Shown: positions 26,125-35,691, counted from the stretch's first letter. The stretch: 64,000 bases of DNA from Emergencia sp. 1XD21-10 (GCF_009936045.1 NZ_QWEQ01000004.1:62001-126000); one strand, 5' to 3'. Program-made: numbers and translations. Notes: generated from the letters alone by a model not told the origin.

Positions 26125-27141
26125 CTATTTATCATAGGTTCTGAAAGCAAATACCGGCAGGCTGTCGTCTTCTGCAAAATAATCTTTGTACAGCTGTCCC
26201 GCTGTGCCAATGTCGGTGGAACCCATACCGATAATACTTGCACAGATGATTTCATCATCGTTTTCTCTTCCGCTCTTACGCCCCACTACGATATCCGGCA
26301 TTTCAGCATGGATGTTTTCTTCTGTGATTCTTCCGTCATGAACCAGTTTCAAAAGTTCACCCCTGTGGGCGTTCTGTGCCCAGCTGTCGACAATCAGCTT
26401 GTCACAGTGAAGCGGAATGTTTTCATCCAATTCCTGGAAGGAACCCAGAGACATCACAGTACAGCCCTTTTTCAGCCACGCACCCATTACCAGCGGCTCA
26501 TTGGCGATGGTTACCGTAATGATCAGGTCAGAGCCTTCACAGCATTCCTGATTGGTCTTTACCGGCGTCACCTTTACCGCAAGTTCCTGATTGAGTTCTT
26601 CTGCACATTTTACCGCTGCTTCCCAGTATAAGTCAGAAATCTTGATTTCTTCCAGATTTTCACAGGATTCTGCGATGGCTCTTGCATTCATTCTGCCCTG
26701 CACACCTGCGCCGATGATGCCGGCAACCTTGGCATCTTTGCGAACCAGATACTTAGAAGCAACGCCAGCAGAAGCGCCGGTTCTGATGTCCGTAATAAAG
26801 CTGCCATCCATGATAGCAAGGATTTCACCAGTTCTGGCTTCGTTTAAAATAATTACGCCGCCGATGTATGGAATACCCTTCTTTGCATTATCATTGAATC
26901 CCCATACCCATTTGATACCGGAGATATCCACGTCTTGTCCGATATATGCAGGCATTGCATTGTAGGAGCCGCCATATGGCGGCCAGTCGTTGCTTTCGCC
27001 GGTATCCAGCGTAATTTTTGCCGGCATATTCACTTCGTTGTGTCCATGGGCTTCATATACCTTTTCAACAAGTTCGATGGATTTTTTCATGTCCAGCACT
27101 TTCTGTACATCTGCCTTTGAGATCATCTTTACATTATTCAT
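26125..27141 (-). CDS. Ornithine cyclodeaminase / mu-crystallin family protein
   Basis: 338-residue NAD(P)-binding protein. Members include ornithine cyclodeaminase, alanine dehydrogenase and imine reductases. The Rossmann motif is GIIGAGVQGRMNARAIAE; earlier NMPAKITLD, and GASAGVASKYLVR with TDIRTGA, belong to the catalytic domain. I place the start at ATG 27141 (8 nt from AGGAGG); ATG 27147 is possible. It follows a YfcC carrier by 27 nt. With the opine-dehydrogenase-like neighbour it suggests reductive or oxidative C-N chemistry on an amino acid. Confidence 0.88.
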   Translation of the reverse strand: MNNVKMISKADVQKVLDMKKSIELVEKVYEAHGHNEVNMPAKITLDTGESNDWPPYGGSYNAMPAYIGQDVDISGIKWVWGFNDNAKKGIPYIGGVIILNEARTGEILAIMDGSFITDIRTGASAGVASKYLVRKDAKVAGIIGAGVQGRMNARAIAESCENLEEIKISDLYWEAAVKCAEELNQELAVKVTPVKTNQECCEGSDLIITVTIANEPLVMGAWLKKGCTVMSLGSFQELDENIPLHCDKLIVDSWAQNAHRGELLKLVHDGRITEENIHAEMPDIVVGRKSGRENDDEIICASIIGMGSTDIGTAGQLYKDYFAEDDSLPVFAFRTYDK

Positions 27142-27168
27142 TTTCATTTCCTCCTATTTTTAGGTTCC

Positions 27169-28572
27169 TTAAAATGGACCGTAATTTGTCAAAACTGCTG
27201 CCGCAAGGATAATGCAAACCCATGCGGACCATTTCATTACCAGTGAGAATGCAAACTTAAACCACTGCTTAAAAGATACGCCTGCAAGTCCCAGTGACGC
27301 CATCAGAATCGGATGTACCGGCGTAATCATATTCCAGAATCCATCGCCGCTTTGAAATGCTAATACTGCGGTCTGTCGAGTAATACCAAGCACGTCAGCT
27401 AGTGAACTCATAATCGGCATCACCACAACCGCTTGTCCCGAAGACGACGGAATCAGGAAGTTGACAACCCCCTGTGACAAGTACATGCCCCATGCTGCTA
27501 CCACGCTTGGAAGTTTCGCAAGCGGTACAGAAGTCGCATAGACGATGGTATCCAAAATATTTCCGTCCTGCAAAACAATCAAAATCGCTCTGCCAAGACA
27601 TACCAGAATGACCGCTGTCGCAATATCTCTGCAGCCAATCATAAACTCGTTGATCGTGTCGTTAAAGCTGCCCTTAAAGTGAATCAGTCCTACGATGATT
27701 CCCATAAGGAAAAACAGCGCAGCCATTTCGCCCAGGTACCAGTCAAATTTGATAATGCCGTATACCAGTACCGCAACAGTCAGAACCAGAACCAGCAAAA
27801 TCACCTTGTCTCTGCCGTTAAATTCGCGTTCCTCTACAGTCTGCAGGTTTTCCGGCAGTTCGTTTAAGTTCACCACCTGACCGCTGTCCTTGAACTTCTT
27901 TCCGTGGCGAATGGTGTGATGAATCGCAATGAGAAGTGCACCTACGCCCAGCGCAATGCGAAGTCCTATACCGGAAAACATCGGCAGGTCGCAGATGCCC
28001 TGTGCCACGCCGGTGTTAAAGGGATTCAGCGCACCTGCTGAATATCCGCTGTAAAGTCCCACAATTGCCATAGATACGCCTACAATCGGGTCAAATCCCA
28101 TCTTAATTGCAATTGGCACTAAAATTGCTACCAGTGGAATGACCTCTTCGCCCATGCCATAGGACATGCCGCCAAGGAAAAATGCGCTCATGATGATAAT
28201 CACCAGCAGACTTTCCTTTCCTTCATATTTGCGAATCAATTTGTTCAGTCCTGCCGCAATAGCGCCCGACTTGGTTACAATGCCAAAGGCGCCACCTATG
28301 ACAAAGATAAACCAGGCAATATCAGAAGCGTCCACCATACCGTTATAAATAGACATGATAAGCTGCATAAAGGTCGTCGGATTGGACTCTGCGCTGGCAT
28401 AGGTACCCGCTACTACCAATGTTCTTCCTGTCGCCTCATCCAGCTGCCGCTCAAAGAGTCCTGCGGGAACGATATACGTTAAAATTGCAGATAAAACCAC
28501 TAAAATAATCAAAAGAGTTCCCGTATCCGGAAAGCGCAGTTTGAACTTCTTTTCTTCTAATTTCGGTTCCAT
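27169..28572 (-). CDS. YfcC/ArcD-like anaerobic carrier
   Basis: 467-residue membrane transporter of the DcuC/YfcC superfamily (about 11-12 hydrophobic segments). Its members include arginine/ornithine and dicarboxylate carriers. The N-terminal FPDTGTLLIILVVLSAILTYIVPAG, the SYGMGEEVIPLV segment and the C-terminal VNFLIPSSSGQAVVVMPIM are characteristic. Start: ATG with GGAGGAAA. Preceded by a sigma-54 promoter. It probably imports the amino acid handled by its neighbours. Confidence 0.9.
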   Translation of the reverse strand: MEPKLEEKKFKLRFPDTGTLLIILVVLSAILTYIVPAGLFERQLDEATGRTLVVAGTYASAESNPTTFMQLIMSIYNGMVDASDIAWFIFVIGGAFGIVTKSGAIAAGLNKLIRKYEGKESLLVIIIMSAFFLGGMSYGMGEEVIPLVAILVPIAIKMGFDPIVGVSMAIVGLYSGYSAGALNPFNTGVAQGICDLPMFSGIGLRIALGVGALLIAIHHTIRHGKKFKDSGQVVNLNELPENLQTVEEREFNGRDKVILLVLVLTVAVLVYGIIKFDWYLGEMAALFFLMGIIVGLIHFKGSFNDTINEFMIGCRDIATAVILVCLGRAILIVLQDGNILDTIVYATSVPLAKLPSVVAAWGMYLSQGVVNFLIPSSSGQAVVVMPIMSSLADVLGITRQTAVLAFQSGDGFWNMITPVHPILMASLGLAGVSFKQWFKFAFSLVMKWSAWVCIILAAAVLTNYGPF

Positions 28573-28609
28573 GATATTTCCTCCTATATTTTTTCTGCTG
28601 TTATATAAA

Positions 28610-28624
28610 GCATAAAACGTGCCA
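28610..28624 (-). promoter_or_regulatory. Sigma-54 promoter of the YfcC-OCD operon
   Basis: The minus strand reads TGGCACGTTTTATGC, matching TGGCACG-N4-WTGC with correct GG/GC spacing. The predicted start is near 28598, about 25 nt before the YfcC ATG. Confidence 0.9.
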
Positions 28625-28675
28625 ACTTAATTTCCATTGAAATTTAAACAATTTCTTGATTCAATGCAATGAAGC

Positions 28676-28722
28676 TTCTCAAAATGAGAACCTTCGACTG
28701 CTATTTGTTCTCATTTTGAGAT
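28676..28722. promoter_or_regulatory. Paired palindromic activator sites (UAS)
   Basis: TTCTCAAAATGAGAA (28676-28690) and TTCTCATTTTGAGAT (28708-28722) share the pattern TTCTCA-N3-TGAGAA. Their centres are 32 nt apart, three helical turns, and they begin 52 nt upstream of the -24 box. The second overlaps the stop codon of the opine-dehydrogenase-like gene. The same core occurs before that gene too (29919-29933). The most likely binder is the activator encoded at 24567-26009. Confidence 0.75.
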
Positions 28723-29820
28723 TTTCTCTTTGATTGCCTCCGCTGACAGACCACCAAGTCCCATCTTTTTAAGCGTTCGTCCGCTCTCAAAATAGTTATC
28801 TTCATTATATGCCGATGCTAGCGTTATGCAAGCAAGAATAATCGGCGTATCAACACCGCAAAGTTTTGCCAGTTCATAGCACGGCACCAACACATAAGGC
28901 ACATCTTCACTGATATATCTGGCTTTCGAGCTATCTGGTGCACCGTTGATTTTTCCGTGTGAAACAGATTTTCTGTTAAAGTCATAAACGCTTTCTTCCT
29001 CCATACCATACAGCGCATTCATCGCCTCAAGTTCCGTCCGTAGTGAAAAGCCCAAAGCACTGCCCACCGCCAGCCGCTCTAAGTCCATCTTAGCGGCCGC
29101 TCTTGCTGTTGCCGGACTGCAGCAGTCCTTATAGTAATTAAACGCCCCGTTAAAATTCTCCAAAAGTCCTATGTTAATGGTTGTCATCAGTGGATGTCCG
29201 CCAAAGTTGATATTCTCAAGGCCTGCAACCAGCGGATTATTCAGAATCTCCACCGGAATCGGTAGCAAATCTCTCACCGCATCCTCTACCTTGCCGCTTT
29301 CATCTGACGGATAGATGGACAGCGGCAGGAACTTCTTAATTCCCATGATTCCAGTTACACCCGGCGATAGCAGTCTGCATGCCCAAGGAATGCTGATTGT
29401 ATCTGCAAAATGTACATCAAGGTCAATTTTTCCCGCATTTTTCAGCATTTCAGTAAATACAAGACTTGCGTAATTTGCCGGCATAGTCACTATAATACTG
29501 CCATCCTTTAAATGCGGTATCATCTGTGCAAAGAAAATCTCCTGTGCAAAGGACGGACATAGAATCACATACAGCTGACAGAACTCCATCGCTTCCTTGA
29601 TATCGCAGGTGGCAAGCTCTATCGGCTCAAATCCTTCCAGGATCATAGAGCAGCCGTGTGTCTCTCCCGCCGCACTGATTCCTCCGCGTTCTGCAATATT
29701 TTCTATCTGCGTAGGAAACTGCGAAAAATCGCAGATGCAAACCTGATATCCTGCTCTTGCAAAGTGATAAGCTGCAGTAACACCACCGTTTCCTGCACCA
29801 AATACAGTAACTCTTTTCAT
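28711..29820 (-). CDS. NAD/NADP octopine/nopaline (opine) dehydrogenase family protein
   Basis: 369 residues. Family members join or split an amino acid and a 2-keto acid through a reduced imine. The N-terminal Rossmann site is VTVFGAGNGGVTAAYHFA, and NINFGGHPLMTTINIG carries the histidine conserved in the opine-dehydrogenase domain. ATG 29820 is chosen because AAAGGAGG lies about 8 nt upstream; the frame is open 35 codons further. It has its own sigma-54 promoter. With an OCD-family gene, an aminotransferase and a carrier, catabolism of an opine or N-alkylated amino acid is plausible. Confidence 0.85.
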   Translation of the reverse strand: MKRVTVFGAGNGGVTAAYHFARAGYQVCICDFSQFPTQIENIAERGGISAAGETHGCSMILEGFEPIELATCDIKEAMEFCQLYVILCPSFAQEIFFAQMIPHLKDGSIIVTMPANYASLVFTEMLKNAGKIDLDVHFADTISIPWACRLLSPGVTGIMGIKKFLPLSIYPSDESGKVEDAVRDLLPIPVEILNNPLVAGLENINFGGHPLMTTINIGLLENFNGAFNYYKDCCSPATARAAAKMDLERLAVGSALGFSLRTELEAMNALYGMEEESVYDFNRKSVSHGKINGAPDSSKARYISEDVPYVLVPCYELAKLCGVDTPIILACITLASAYNEDNYFESGRTLKKMGLGGLSAEAIKEKISK

Positions 29821-29863
29821 AAAATTAACCTCCTTTGGTATCTTTTTCTTGCCTGTATAAATC

Positions 29864-29878
29864 GCATAAATCATGCCA
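29864..29878 (-). promoter_or_regulatory. Sigma-54 promoter of the opine-dehydrogenase-like gene
   Basis: The minus strand reads TGGCATGATTTATGC: one change from TGGCACG, with invariant GG and GC at the right distance. It shares the AT-rich spacer and ATGC box with the promoter at 28610. The leader is about 30 nt. Confidence 0.85.
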
Positions 29879-29911
29879 ACGTAGAAACACTGCAATTGCA
29901 AGGATACAAAA

Positions 29912-29940
29912 ACAGCATTTCTCAAATTGAGAAATGCTGT
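29912..29940 (-). promoter_or_regulatory. 29-nt perfect palindrome with activator-site core; also terminator-like
   Basis: ACAGCATTTCTCAA (29912-29925) and TTGAGAAATGCTGT (29927-29940) are perfect inverted arms. The centre is TTCTCA-N3-TGAGAA, the same core as at 28676 and 28708, lying about 35-60 nt upstream of the -24 box. On the minus strand five T follow, so it can also act as a terminator for transcription arriving from fhs. Confidence 0.7.
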
Positions 29941-30048
29941 GCCTTATGTTAAGGTTCTTCTTATGCATCGAATTTTGGTTAGTCGCTACATAGGCAAATG
30001 GCTGGGTGGTCGCAACGGAAAATAGCAGCAGTCATTCTAAAAACATAA

Positions 30049-30082
30049 AGAAAAACCAGGACCCACACGCCCTGGCTTTTCT
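30049..30082 (-). terminator. Terminator of the rplS-side operon ending in fhs
   Basis: On the minus strand the AGAAAAGCCAGG arm (30082-30071) pairs with CCTGGTTTTTCT (30060-30049), ending in a T-rich tract. It lies about 80 nt after the fhs stop. The remaining gap 29941-30163 shows no gene. Confidence 0.8.
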
Positions 30083-30163
30083 TCACGGTAAATACCATAA
30101 ATTTAACTTCTTGTTTTCTGTCGGGCATTATACAATCTCCAGCATCGATTGTCAATGTCAATC

Positions 30164-31840
30164 TTAGAATAGTCCTGTAATCTTTCCTGTGTTATCTACA
30201 TCTATTCTTTCTGCTGCAGGTACTTTCGGCAATCCCGGCATCGTCATAATATTGCCGGTCTTTGCAACGATAAAGCCTGCGCCCGCATCGATTTTCAAAT
30301 CTGTTACTGTAATGTTGAACCCTCTCGGTGCGCCAAGGAGCGCCGGATTATCAGAGAAGCTGAACTGAGTTTTCGCCATACACACAGGCACATCATTAAA
30401 GCCCAGTGATTCCAACTGCGCCATCTGCTTCTTAGCGTTGCCCTCAAAGATAACGCCGTCAGCTCTGTAAATCTTCTTTGCAATCATTTCAATTTTTTCC
30501 GCAATGGAAACATTCAGCGGATATACAAACTGGAAGTGATTTTCCTGTTCGCACAGACGCAAAACTTCGTCAGCCAGCGCCAGACCGCCTTCACCGCCCT
30601 TTGCCCATACCTGAGAAAGCACTACGTTTACGCCCAGCTCTTTGCACTTATCCTCTACCATTTTCAGCTCAGCAGCAGTATCTGTCGGAAATTCGTTGAT
30701 AGCAACTACAGCTGGAAGACCGAAGTTCTTTGTTACGTTTTCTACATGCTGTAAAAGGTTTGGAAGACCTTTTTCCAGTGCTTTTAGATTTTCAGCAGCA
30801 AGGTCTGCTTTTGCAACGCCGCCGTGGTATTTTAGAGCCTTTACGGTTGCTACGATAACACATGCAGACGGAGTTAATCCAGCCTTTCGGCACTTGATAT
30901 CTACAAACTTCTCTGCACCCAGGTCAGCCGCAAAACCAGCTTCGGTTACGACATAATCGGCAAGCTTCAGCGCCATCTTAGTTGCCATAATGGAGTTGCA
31001 GCCGTGAGCAATATTTGCAAATGGTCCGCAGTGTACAAATGCCGGCGTCTTTTCCAGCGTCTGTACCAGGTTTGGCTTCAGAGCATCCTTCAGAAGGGCT
31101 GCAGCAGCGCCCTGTGCCTTGATATCTCTAACGGTAACCGGTTTGTCATCATAGGTGTAGCCTACGATAATGCTTGCCAGTTTTTCTTTCAGGTCGTCGA
31201 TATCCTTTGCCAGACACATGATCGCCATAACCTCGCTGGCTACAGTGATTTCAAAGCCGTCTTCTCTTGGCACGCCGTTGACCTTGCCGCCCATACCATC
31301 TAAGATATAGCGCAGCTGTCTGTCGTTCATATCTACAGCTCTCTTCCAGGTAATTCTTCTAGGATCAATTCCCAGCGCATTACCCTGCTGAATGTGATTA
31401 TCAAGCATAGCGGCGATCAGATTGTTTGCTGCGCCGATTGCATGGAAATCGCCTGTGAAGTGAAGGTTGATATCTTCCATCGGTACAACCTGCGCATAGC
31501 CGCCGCCGGCAGCACCGCCTTTTACGCCGAAAACAGGTCCAAGAGATGGTTCTCTCAACGCTGCCATAACGTTAACGCCTTTTTTGTGCAGCGCATCGGC
31601 AAGACCTACAGAAGTAGTAGTCTTACCTTCTCCTGCCGGGGTCGGTGAAATTGCAGTTACTAAAATCAATTTACCATCCGGCGTATCCTGCTTTTCCTGT
31701 AAAAGATTATAATCAATCTTTGCCTTGTAGTTTCCATACTGCTCAACATACTTTTCATCAATTCCAGCGGATTTAGCAATCTCTTTTATATTTGCCATTT
31801 CCACTTCCTGTGCAATCTGAATATCACTTTTGATTTCCAT
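30164..31840 (-). CDS. fhs: Formate-tetrahydrofolate ligase
   Basis: 558 residues. ATP-dependent formylation of THF, the entry of formate into the folate pool and a key enzyme of acetogens and purine fermenters. Seen: the P-loop region [53 protein letters not shown] split over the nucleotide and formate sites, and the C-terminal [16 protein letters not shown]. Start: ATG 31840 with AAGGAGAA. Gap to rnhB is 24 nt. Functionally linked to folD-fchA at 20.8-22.3 kb. Confidence 0.97.
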   Translation of the reverse strand: MEIKSDIQIAQEVEMANIKEIAKSAGIDEKYVEQYGNYKAKIDYNLLQEKQDTPDGKLILVTAISPTPAGEGKTTTSVGLADALHKKGVNVMAALREPSLGPVFGVKGGAAGGGYAQVVPMEDINLHFTGDFHAIGAANNLIAAMLDNHIQQGNALGIDPRRITWKRAVDMNDRQLRYILDGMGGKVNGVPREDGFEITVASEVMAIMCLAKDIDDLKEKLASIIVGYTYDDKPVTVRDIKAQGAAAALLKDALKPNLVQTLEKTPAFVHCGPFANIAHGCNSIMATKMALKLADYVVTEAGFAADLGAEKFVDIKCRKAGLTPSACVIVATVKALKYHGGVAKADLAAENLKALEKGLPNLLQHVENVTKNFGLPAVVAINEFPTDTAAELKMVEDKCKELGVNVVLSQVWAKGGEGGLALADEVLRLCEQENHFQFVYPLNVSIAEKIEMIAKKIYRADGVIFEGNAKKQMAQLESLGFNDVPVCMAKTQFSFSDNPALLGAPRGFNITVTDLKIDAGAGFIVAKTGNIMTMPGLPKVPAAERIDVDNTGKITGLF

Positions 31841-31864
31841 AGGTCCTTCTCCTTTTCATACGCT

Positions 31865-32527
31865 TTATATAAAATTCTTTAAAAAACTTTTTCTGTGTAT
31901 CGGTGTCATACCGCATCGGGTAAGGCCTTCGTAGTGGGCTTTAGTGCCGTAGCCTTTGTTTTTCTCAAAAGCATAATCCGGATATGTCTTGCTCCATTCC
32001 GCCATCTGCCTGTCACGGGTTACTTTTGCTATAATCGAAGCCGCCGCAATAGACACACTCTTTGCATCACCTTTAATCAGGGACATCTGGGGCTTTTCCA
32101 CAGCGTCGATTTTCATAGCGTCAAAGATCACGTAATCAATGTCCGCACCGAAGCGCTCTCTGAGCATGATCTCCGCATTTTCGATGGCCTGCGCCATAGC
32201 AAGTTTGGTTGCCTCCAAAATATTGATTTCATCTATAACCTGATTGTCTCTGCTGCCGATTCCCACCGCCAGCGCCTTCTCCAAAATCACCTCATAAAGC
32301 TGCTCCCGCTTTTTTTCTGATAGCTTTTTAGAGTCGTCTACGCCAATGACGTCAAAGTCTTCAGGCAACACCACCGCTGCAGCAACTACAGGTCCCGCAA
32401 GAGGCCCTCTTCCCACTTCGTCAACGCCTGCAATATATCTGTAACCTTCCCCGTAAAGCTGCCGCTCGTAGCTCAGCATTTCCTCCAGCCTGGCTTTCAG
32501 ATATGCTTCTCGTTCTGCTTTTTTCAT
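31865..32527 (-). CDS. rnhB: Ribonuclease HII
   Basis: 220 residues. Cuts the RNA part of RNA/DNA hybrids and misincorporated ribonucleotides. Catalytic carboxylates sit in [15 protein letters not shown] (Asp-Glu) and [22 protein letters not shown] is the conserved SIxAASIxAKVxRD block. It overlaps the rbgA stop by four bases (ATGA), an arrangement common in Bacillota. Confidence 0.97.
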   Translation of the reverse strand: MKKAEREAYLKARLEEMLSYERQLYGEGYRYIAGVDEVGRGPLAGPVVAAAVVLPEDFDVIGVDDSKKLSEKKREQLYEVILEKALAVGIGSRDNQVIDEINILEATKLAMAQAIENAEIMLRERFGADIDYVIFDAMKIDAVEKPQMSLIKGDAKSVSIAAASIIAKVTRDRQMAEWSKTYPDYAFEKNKGYGTKAHYEGLTRCGMTPIHRKSFLKNFI

Positions 32528-33360
32528 ATTTGCTCCAATGTAATATTTCCAATTTTTCCGCTTCTAAATTCATCTAACACGGTCCTTGCGCACCGCTCAT
32601 AGTCGATTCGCTTGCCAGGCAGGATAAAGCCCCGCTTTCTTGCGATTTCTTCCATGGTTTCAAGAGGCATGTCGCACACCGCATCCAACTTATAACGCTC
32701 TGCCAATAAGTCCGGATAGGCGTCCTGCAGCACAGTAATCAATTCCAGTGCAAGGTCTGCCACATCCAAAATTTCATCTTTGATAGAGCCGCAAAACGCC
32801 AGATTCAAACCTGCCTTGGGATCCTCAAACTTAGGCCACAAAATTCCTGGCGTATCCAAAAGCTGCATGCCATTTTTTAATGAAAGCCACTGTTTGCCTC
32901 GGGTTACCCCCGGTCTGTCACCGGTCTGAGCGCTTTTGCGTCCTGTCATTCTGTTAATTAGAGAGGATTTGCCTACGTTAGGCACACCTACAATCATCAT
33001 GCGGAGAGGCTTGTTTCGCATCTGCCCTGCGTTCTTTGCCGCCTGTTCCTTGTCCAGCATTTTAAAAAGCTGGTTTACACCGCCGCCGCTCATGCAGTTC
33101 ATAGCAAGGGTCAAATTGCCCTCTGCCGCAAAATGCGCTGCCCACTTGTCGTTCTCCCTTCGATCTGAAAGATCACTCTTGTTCAAAACGATAATCCGCT
33201 TCTTGTCCTTTACCAACTCATCGATAATGGGATTTCGGCTAGATATAGGAATCCTAGCATCAATGACTTCTATAACCAGATCCACAAGCTTCAGATTTTC
33301 CTGAATCAGTTCTCTGGTCTTCTTCATATGTCCGGGATACCAGTTTATATTTTCAATCAT
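32524..33360 (-). CDS. rbgA: Ribosome biogenesis GTPase (YlqF/RbgA)
   Basis: 278 residues. Circularly permuted GTPase needed for late 50S assembly. The N-terminal [13 protein letters not shown] is typical; G4 NKSDL (about 59-63) precedes G1 [13 protein letters not shown] and G3 DTPGI, the order expected of permuted GTPases. Start: ATG with GATGAGG. Lies between rplS and rnhB as in many Bacillota. Confidence 0.97.
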   Translation of the reverse strand: MIENINWYPGHMKKTRELIQENLKLVDLVIEVIDARIPISSRNPIIDELVKDKKRIIVLNKSDLSDRRENDKWAAHFAAEGNLTLAMNCMSGGGVNQLFKMLDKEQAAKNAGQMRNKPLRMMIVGVPNVGKSSLINRMTGRKSAQTGDRPGVTRGKQWLSLKNGMQLLDTPGILWPKFEDPKAGLNLAFCGSIKDEILDVADLALELITVLQDAYPDLLAERYKLDAVCDMPLETMEEIARKRGFILPGKRIDYERCARTVLDEFRSGKIGNITLEQI

Positions 33361-33443
33361 GTTTTACCTCATCTGTGTGTATTTACGCATATACAAATAG
33401 TATATCATTTCTTAGCCGTCCCGTCCACACTTTCATTTGCTAA

Positions 33444-33472
33444 AGAAAAAAAGGGAACCTAACGGTTCCCTT
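33444..33472 (-). terminator. Terminator after rplS
   Basis: AAGGGAACC (33451-33459) pairs with GGTTCCCTT (33464-33472). On the minus strand a T-run of seven follows. It starts 8 nt after the rplS stop and would cut rplS off from rbgA-rnhB-fhs. Confidence 0.92.
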
Positions 33473-33479
33473 AGAAAGT

Positions 33480-33824
33480 TTATCTTTCTTTGCTCTTGAT
33501 TTTAGCAGCTTTACCGGTTCTACCACGCATGTAGTGCAGTCTGGCTCTTCTAACATCACCTTTTCTAATCACTTCGATTTTTTCAACCCATGGTGAATGT
33601 ACAGGGAATGTCTTCTCAACGCCAACGCCGGAAGCAATTCTTCTAACGGTAAAAGTCTCAGCAATTCCGCCGTTCTGTCTCTTCAGTACAAAACCTTCGA
33701 AAATCTGGATTCTTTCTCTGTTACCTTCTTTAATTTTAACGTGAACCTTTACAGTATCTCCCACGTTAAATGCAGGGACTTCTTTCTTTAAGTAATCCTG
33801 TGCAACTGAATCTAAAATATTCAT
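33480..33824 (-). CDS. rplS: 50S ribosomal protein L19
   Basis: 114 residues, full length. [34 protein letters not shown] and the C-terminal [23 protein letters not shown] are characteristic of L19 at the 30S/50S interface. Start: ATG with AGGAGG. Its usual upstream neighbours in Bacillota (rpsP, rimM, trmD) are missing; an IS and ICE lie there instead, but the gene keeps its own promoter. Confidence 0.98.
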   Translation of the reverse strand: MNILDSVAQDYLKKEVPAFNVGDTVKVHVKIKEGNRERIQIFEGFVLKRQNGGIAETFTVRRIASGVGVEKTFPVHSPWVEKIEVIRKGDVRRARLHYMRGRTGKAAKIKSKER

Positions 33825-33909
33825 TGTATAGTATCCTCCTTCCCTCCAAGACGTTCTTGTCGCTCATTTTCCTTGCGTACAGAGGACCGCCCGTAATTAC
33901 AACATGAGC

Positions 33910-33938
33910 ATTATACCATATGGGACATGGAATTGCAA
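33910..33938 (-). promoter_or_regulatory. Promoter and leader of rplS
   Basis: On the minus strand TTGCAA (33938-33933), a 17-nt spacer and a perfect TATAAT (33915-33910). The transcript would begin near 33903 and carry a leader of about 79 nt. The leader holds the small palindrome CAAGACGTTCTTG just before the ribosome binding site, the kind of structure found in L19 autoregulatory leaders. The rest of the gap to 34211 is AT-rich, with no gene seen, and probably contains the end of the IS or ICE. Confidence 0.7.
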
Positions 33939-34211
33939 GCAATTTTTGTCTATTATTAATCCACCTTGAATGTCAACAGTAAATTTGAATGGTTTCTAAA
34001 AAAAAATTACTGCATTAAAAATGCTGTAAACTGTATTAAATTGGTTCTTAAACTCTGTAAATGCACAGGAAAAATGTTTCACACAAGTGTGTAAATCCCT
34101 GCAGATTCGTTTCATTGCATGACAAAATAGGGTAAAACATTTTCTTTAATTTACTATATTCTACCCCTAATCCAACTTTTACGCATCAATAATTTTTAAT
34201 TGCGTATCCCT

Positions 34212-35264
34212 TTATCCATAGCCCTGTCTTAAAAGTTCTTCTTGATAGCACTGTGCTGCGGTTTTTCCACCAAGGCACTTTCTCGGATAGTTATTTATCC
34301 AGTCCTCTGCCTCTTTTGCATTTTTCTTTTCCAGCTCTTTGTCAAAATCCATGCCTTTAGGAAAGAATCGTCTAATCATCTTGTTCGCAACCTCGTTAGA
34401 GCCACGCTCATGCGGTGCATGAGGATGGCAATAATACACCGAGGTTCTCTTGCCTTTTCGGTACAGTGCCTTTTCCATAGATTCAAAATCAGCAAACTCG
34501 CTGCCGTTATCTACAGTTATCGTCTGAAAAACATTATAAAATGCTGCGCCCATGCGTTTTTCAATTCGGTTTATAGCTTTCCGTACTTCATCAGTAGTAT
34601 CGGCTTTCAGCACTTCTATAATCTCATAGCGAGTTTTCCGCTCTGTAAGTGCCAGTATACTCTTCCGGTTCGTCTGCTTACCTATGACCGAATCCATTTC
34701 CCAGTGTCCGAATTCCTCCCGATCGTCAACAACATCTGGGCGCTTTTCTATAGATGTACCCTTTGATGCTTTCTTTGCCTTTGTTACCTTTTTCTTTTTC
34801 TTCTTTTTTCGGCGCCGGTTTGCATCCGGCAGCTGTTCAAGGGTGAGGTTCGGGAATAAACCTTTTTCAATCCCTTTATAAACAGTATTAACAGTCACGC
34901 TTTCGCTGAACTTAAGGTTCTGATTTTTTATTTCCATCAAAACTGCTGCAGGAGAATAGGATTCTTCTACAATCTTATGTTCGATATGCTCTCTTAAAGC
35001 TTTATCCTTTTTTAACTTTGGTGTTACCCCTTTACGAGAAAGGGCAGCTCTGTATTTTTCTTCTGCCTGATCTGGACAGTATCTTGTTTCTTCTGTTAAA
35101 TCAGAATTTCTATGTAGATAGGTCGCTCTCTTTATTTCGTTATAGATTGTTGCCGGACAGCAGCCTATCGCCTCTGCAATCATTTTTTTGCTGTGTCCTT
35201 TCAGCAACATTCGTTCAATTACAAGCCTATCATTCCATGTCAAATGTTCCCCTTTTTTCCGCAT
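34212..35264 (-). CDS. IS30-family transposase
   Basis: 350 residues, apparently intact. An N-terminal helix-turn-helix (HLTWNDRLVIERMLLKGHSKK..AEAIGCCPATIYNEIKRAT) is followed by a lysine-rich linker and a DDE domain: EMDSVIG (first Asp), TVDNGSEFAD (second Asp) and HERGSNEVANKMIRRFFPKG (Glu). The C-terminal CLGGKTAAQCYQEEL is typical. I could not define the terminal inverted repeats with confidence. The insertion lies between the rplS promoter and the ICE, so it may mark or have altered the ICE end. Confidence 0.93.
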   Translation of the reverse strand: MRKKGEHLTWNDRLVIERMLLKGHSKKMIAEAIGCCPATIYNEIKRATYLHRNSDLTEETRYCPDQAEEKYRAALSRKGVTPKLKKDKALREHIEHKIVEESYSPAAVLMEIKNQNLKFSESVTVNTVYKGIEKGLFPNLTLEQLPDANRRRKKKKKKKVTKAKKASKGTSIEKRPDVVDDREEFGHWEMDSVIGKQTNRKSILALTERKTRYEIIEVLKADTTDEVRKAINRIEKRMGAAFYNVFQTITVDNGSEFADFESMEKALYRKGKRTSVYYCHPHAPHERGSNEVANKMIRRFFPKGMDFDKELEKKNAKEAEDWINNYPRKCLGGKTAAQCYQEELLRQGYG

Positions 35265-35320
35265 ACTATTACTCCAATCCTTACCGCTTCTATACCCAAC
35301 TATATTGCACTAGAAAAAAC

Positions 35321-35349
35321 ATTATATAATAGGTGCGCTGCATTCTCAA
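35321..35349 (-). promoter_or_regulatory. Promoter in front of the IS30 transposase
   Basis: On the minus strand TTGAGA (35349-35344), exactly 17 nt, then TATAAT (35326-35321). It would drive the transposase 60 nt downstream. Because it touches the 3' end of the first ICE gene, part of it may come from ICE DNA rather than from the IS. Confidence 0.55.
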
Positions 35350-35352
35350 TCT

Positions 35353-35688
35353 TCAATCCTTGATGCCGTAATATTCCTTAAAAGCCTCAATCACGCATTT
35401 ATTTCTATCTCCTATGGGGATATTTAATAAATATCGTTTTGGCATTTCAATAAGAACGACTTCCTCATTTTTATCCCTTGTTTCCATCTGCTCTGCCGGC
35501 AGGAAAGAAATTTCGATTTGTTCCTCTTGCATCTCTTGAAAATGAGATGCAAAACATTCCTGAAGTAAATCTTTTTCATAATTCTGAAAGACTTCTTCCG
35601 CTGCAGCTGCCAGAGTTTTATTATCCATTCCTCTTTCTTTATAAAAATGAATGAATTCATTTACAATCTCCTTTTTTATATTTTTCAT
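35353..35688 (-). CDS. Hypothetical ICE protein downstream of the relaxase
   Basis: 111 residues, mostly helical by composition, acidic in the middle. No recognisable motif. It starts 3 nt after the relaxase stop with TGGAG as weak ribosome binding site, so it is translated from the relaxase message. Function unknown. Confidence 0.7.
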   Translation of the reverse strand: MKNIKKEIVNEFIHFYKERGMDNKTLAAAAEEVFQNYEKDLLQECFASHFQEMQEEQIEISFLPAEQMETRDKNEEVVLIEMPKRYLLNIPIGDRNKCVIEAFKEYYGIKD

Positions 35689-35691
35689 TAG

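Noticed and set aside
26125-27141. True ornithine cyclodeaminase
   Set aside because: The family includes many dehydrogenases and imine reductases; nothing in the sequence decides for ornithine.
29821-29925. N-terminal extension of the opine-dehydrogenase-like protein
   Set aside because: It would cover the sigma-54 promoter; AAAGGAGG lies before ATG 29820 and the Rossmann motif starts right after it.
31841-31864. THF riboswitch before fhs
   Set aside because: The gap to rnhB is only 24 nt; no room for the aptamer.
33940-35320. Terminal inverted repeats of the IS30 element
   Set aside because: Several imperfect matches (for example near 33978, 34030 and 35300) but none good enough to fix the ends by eye.
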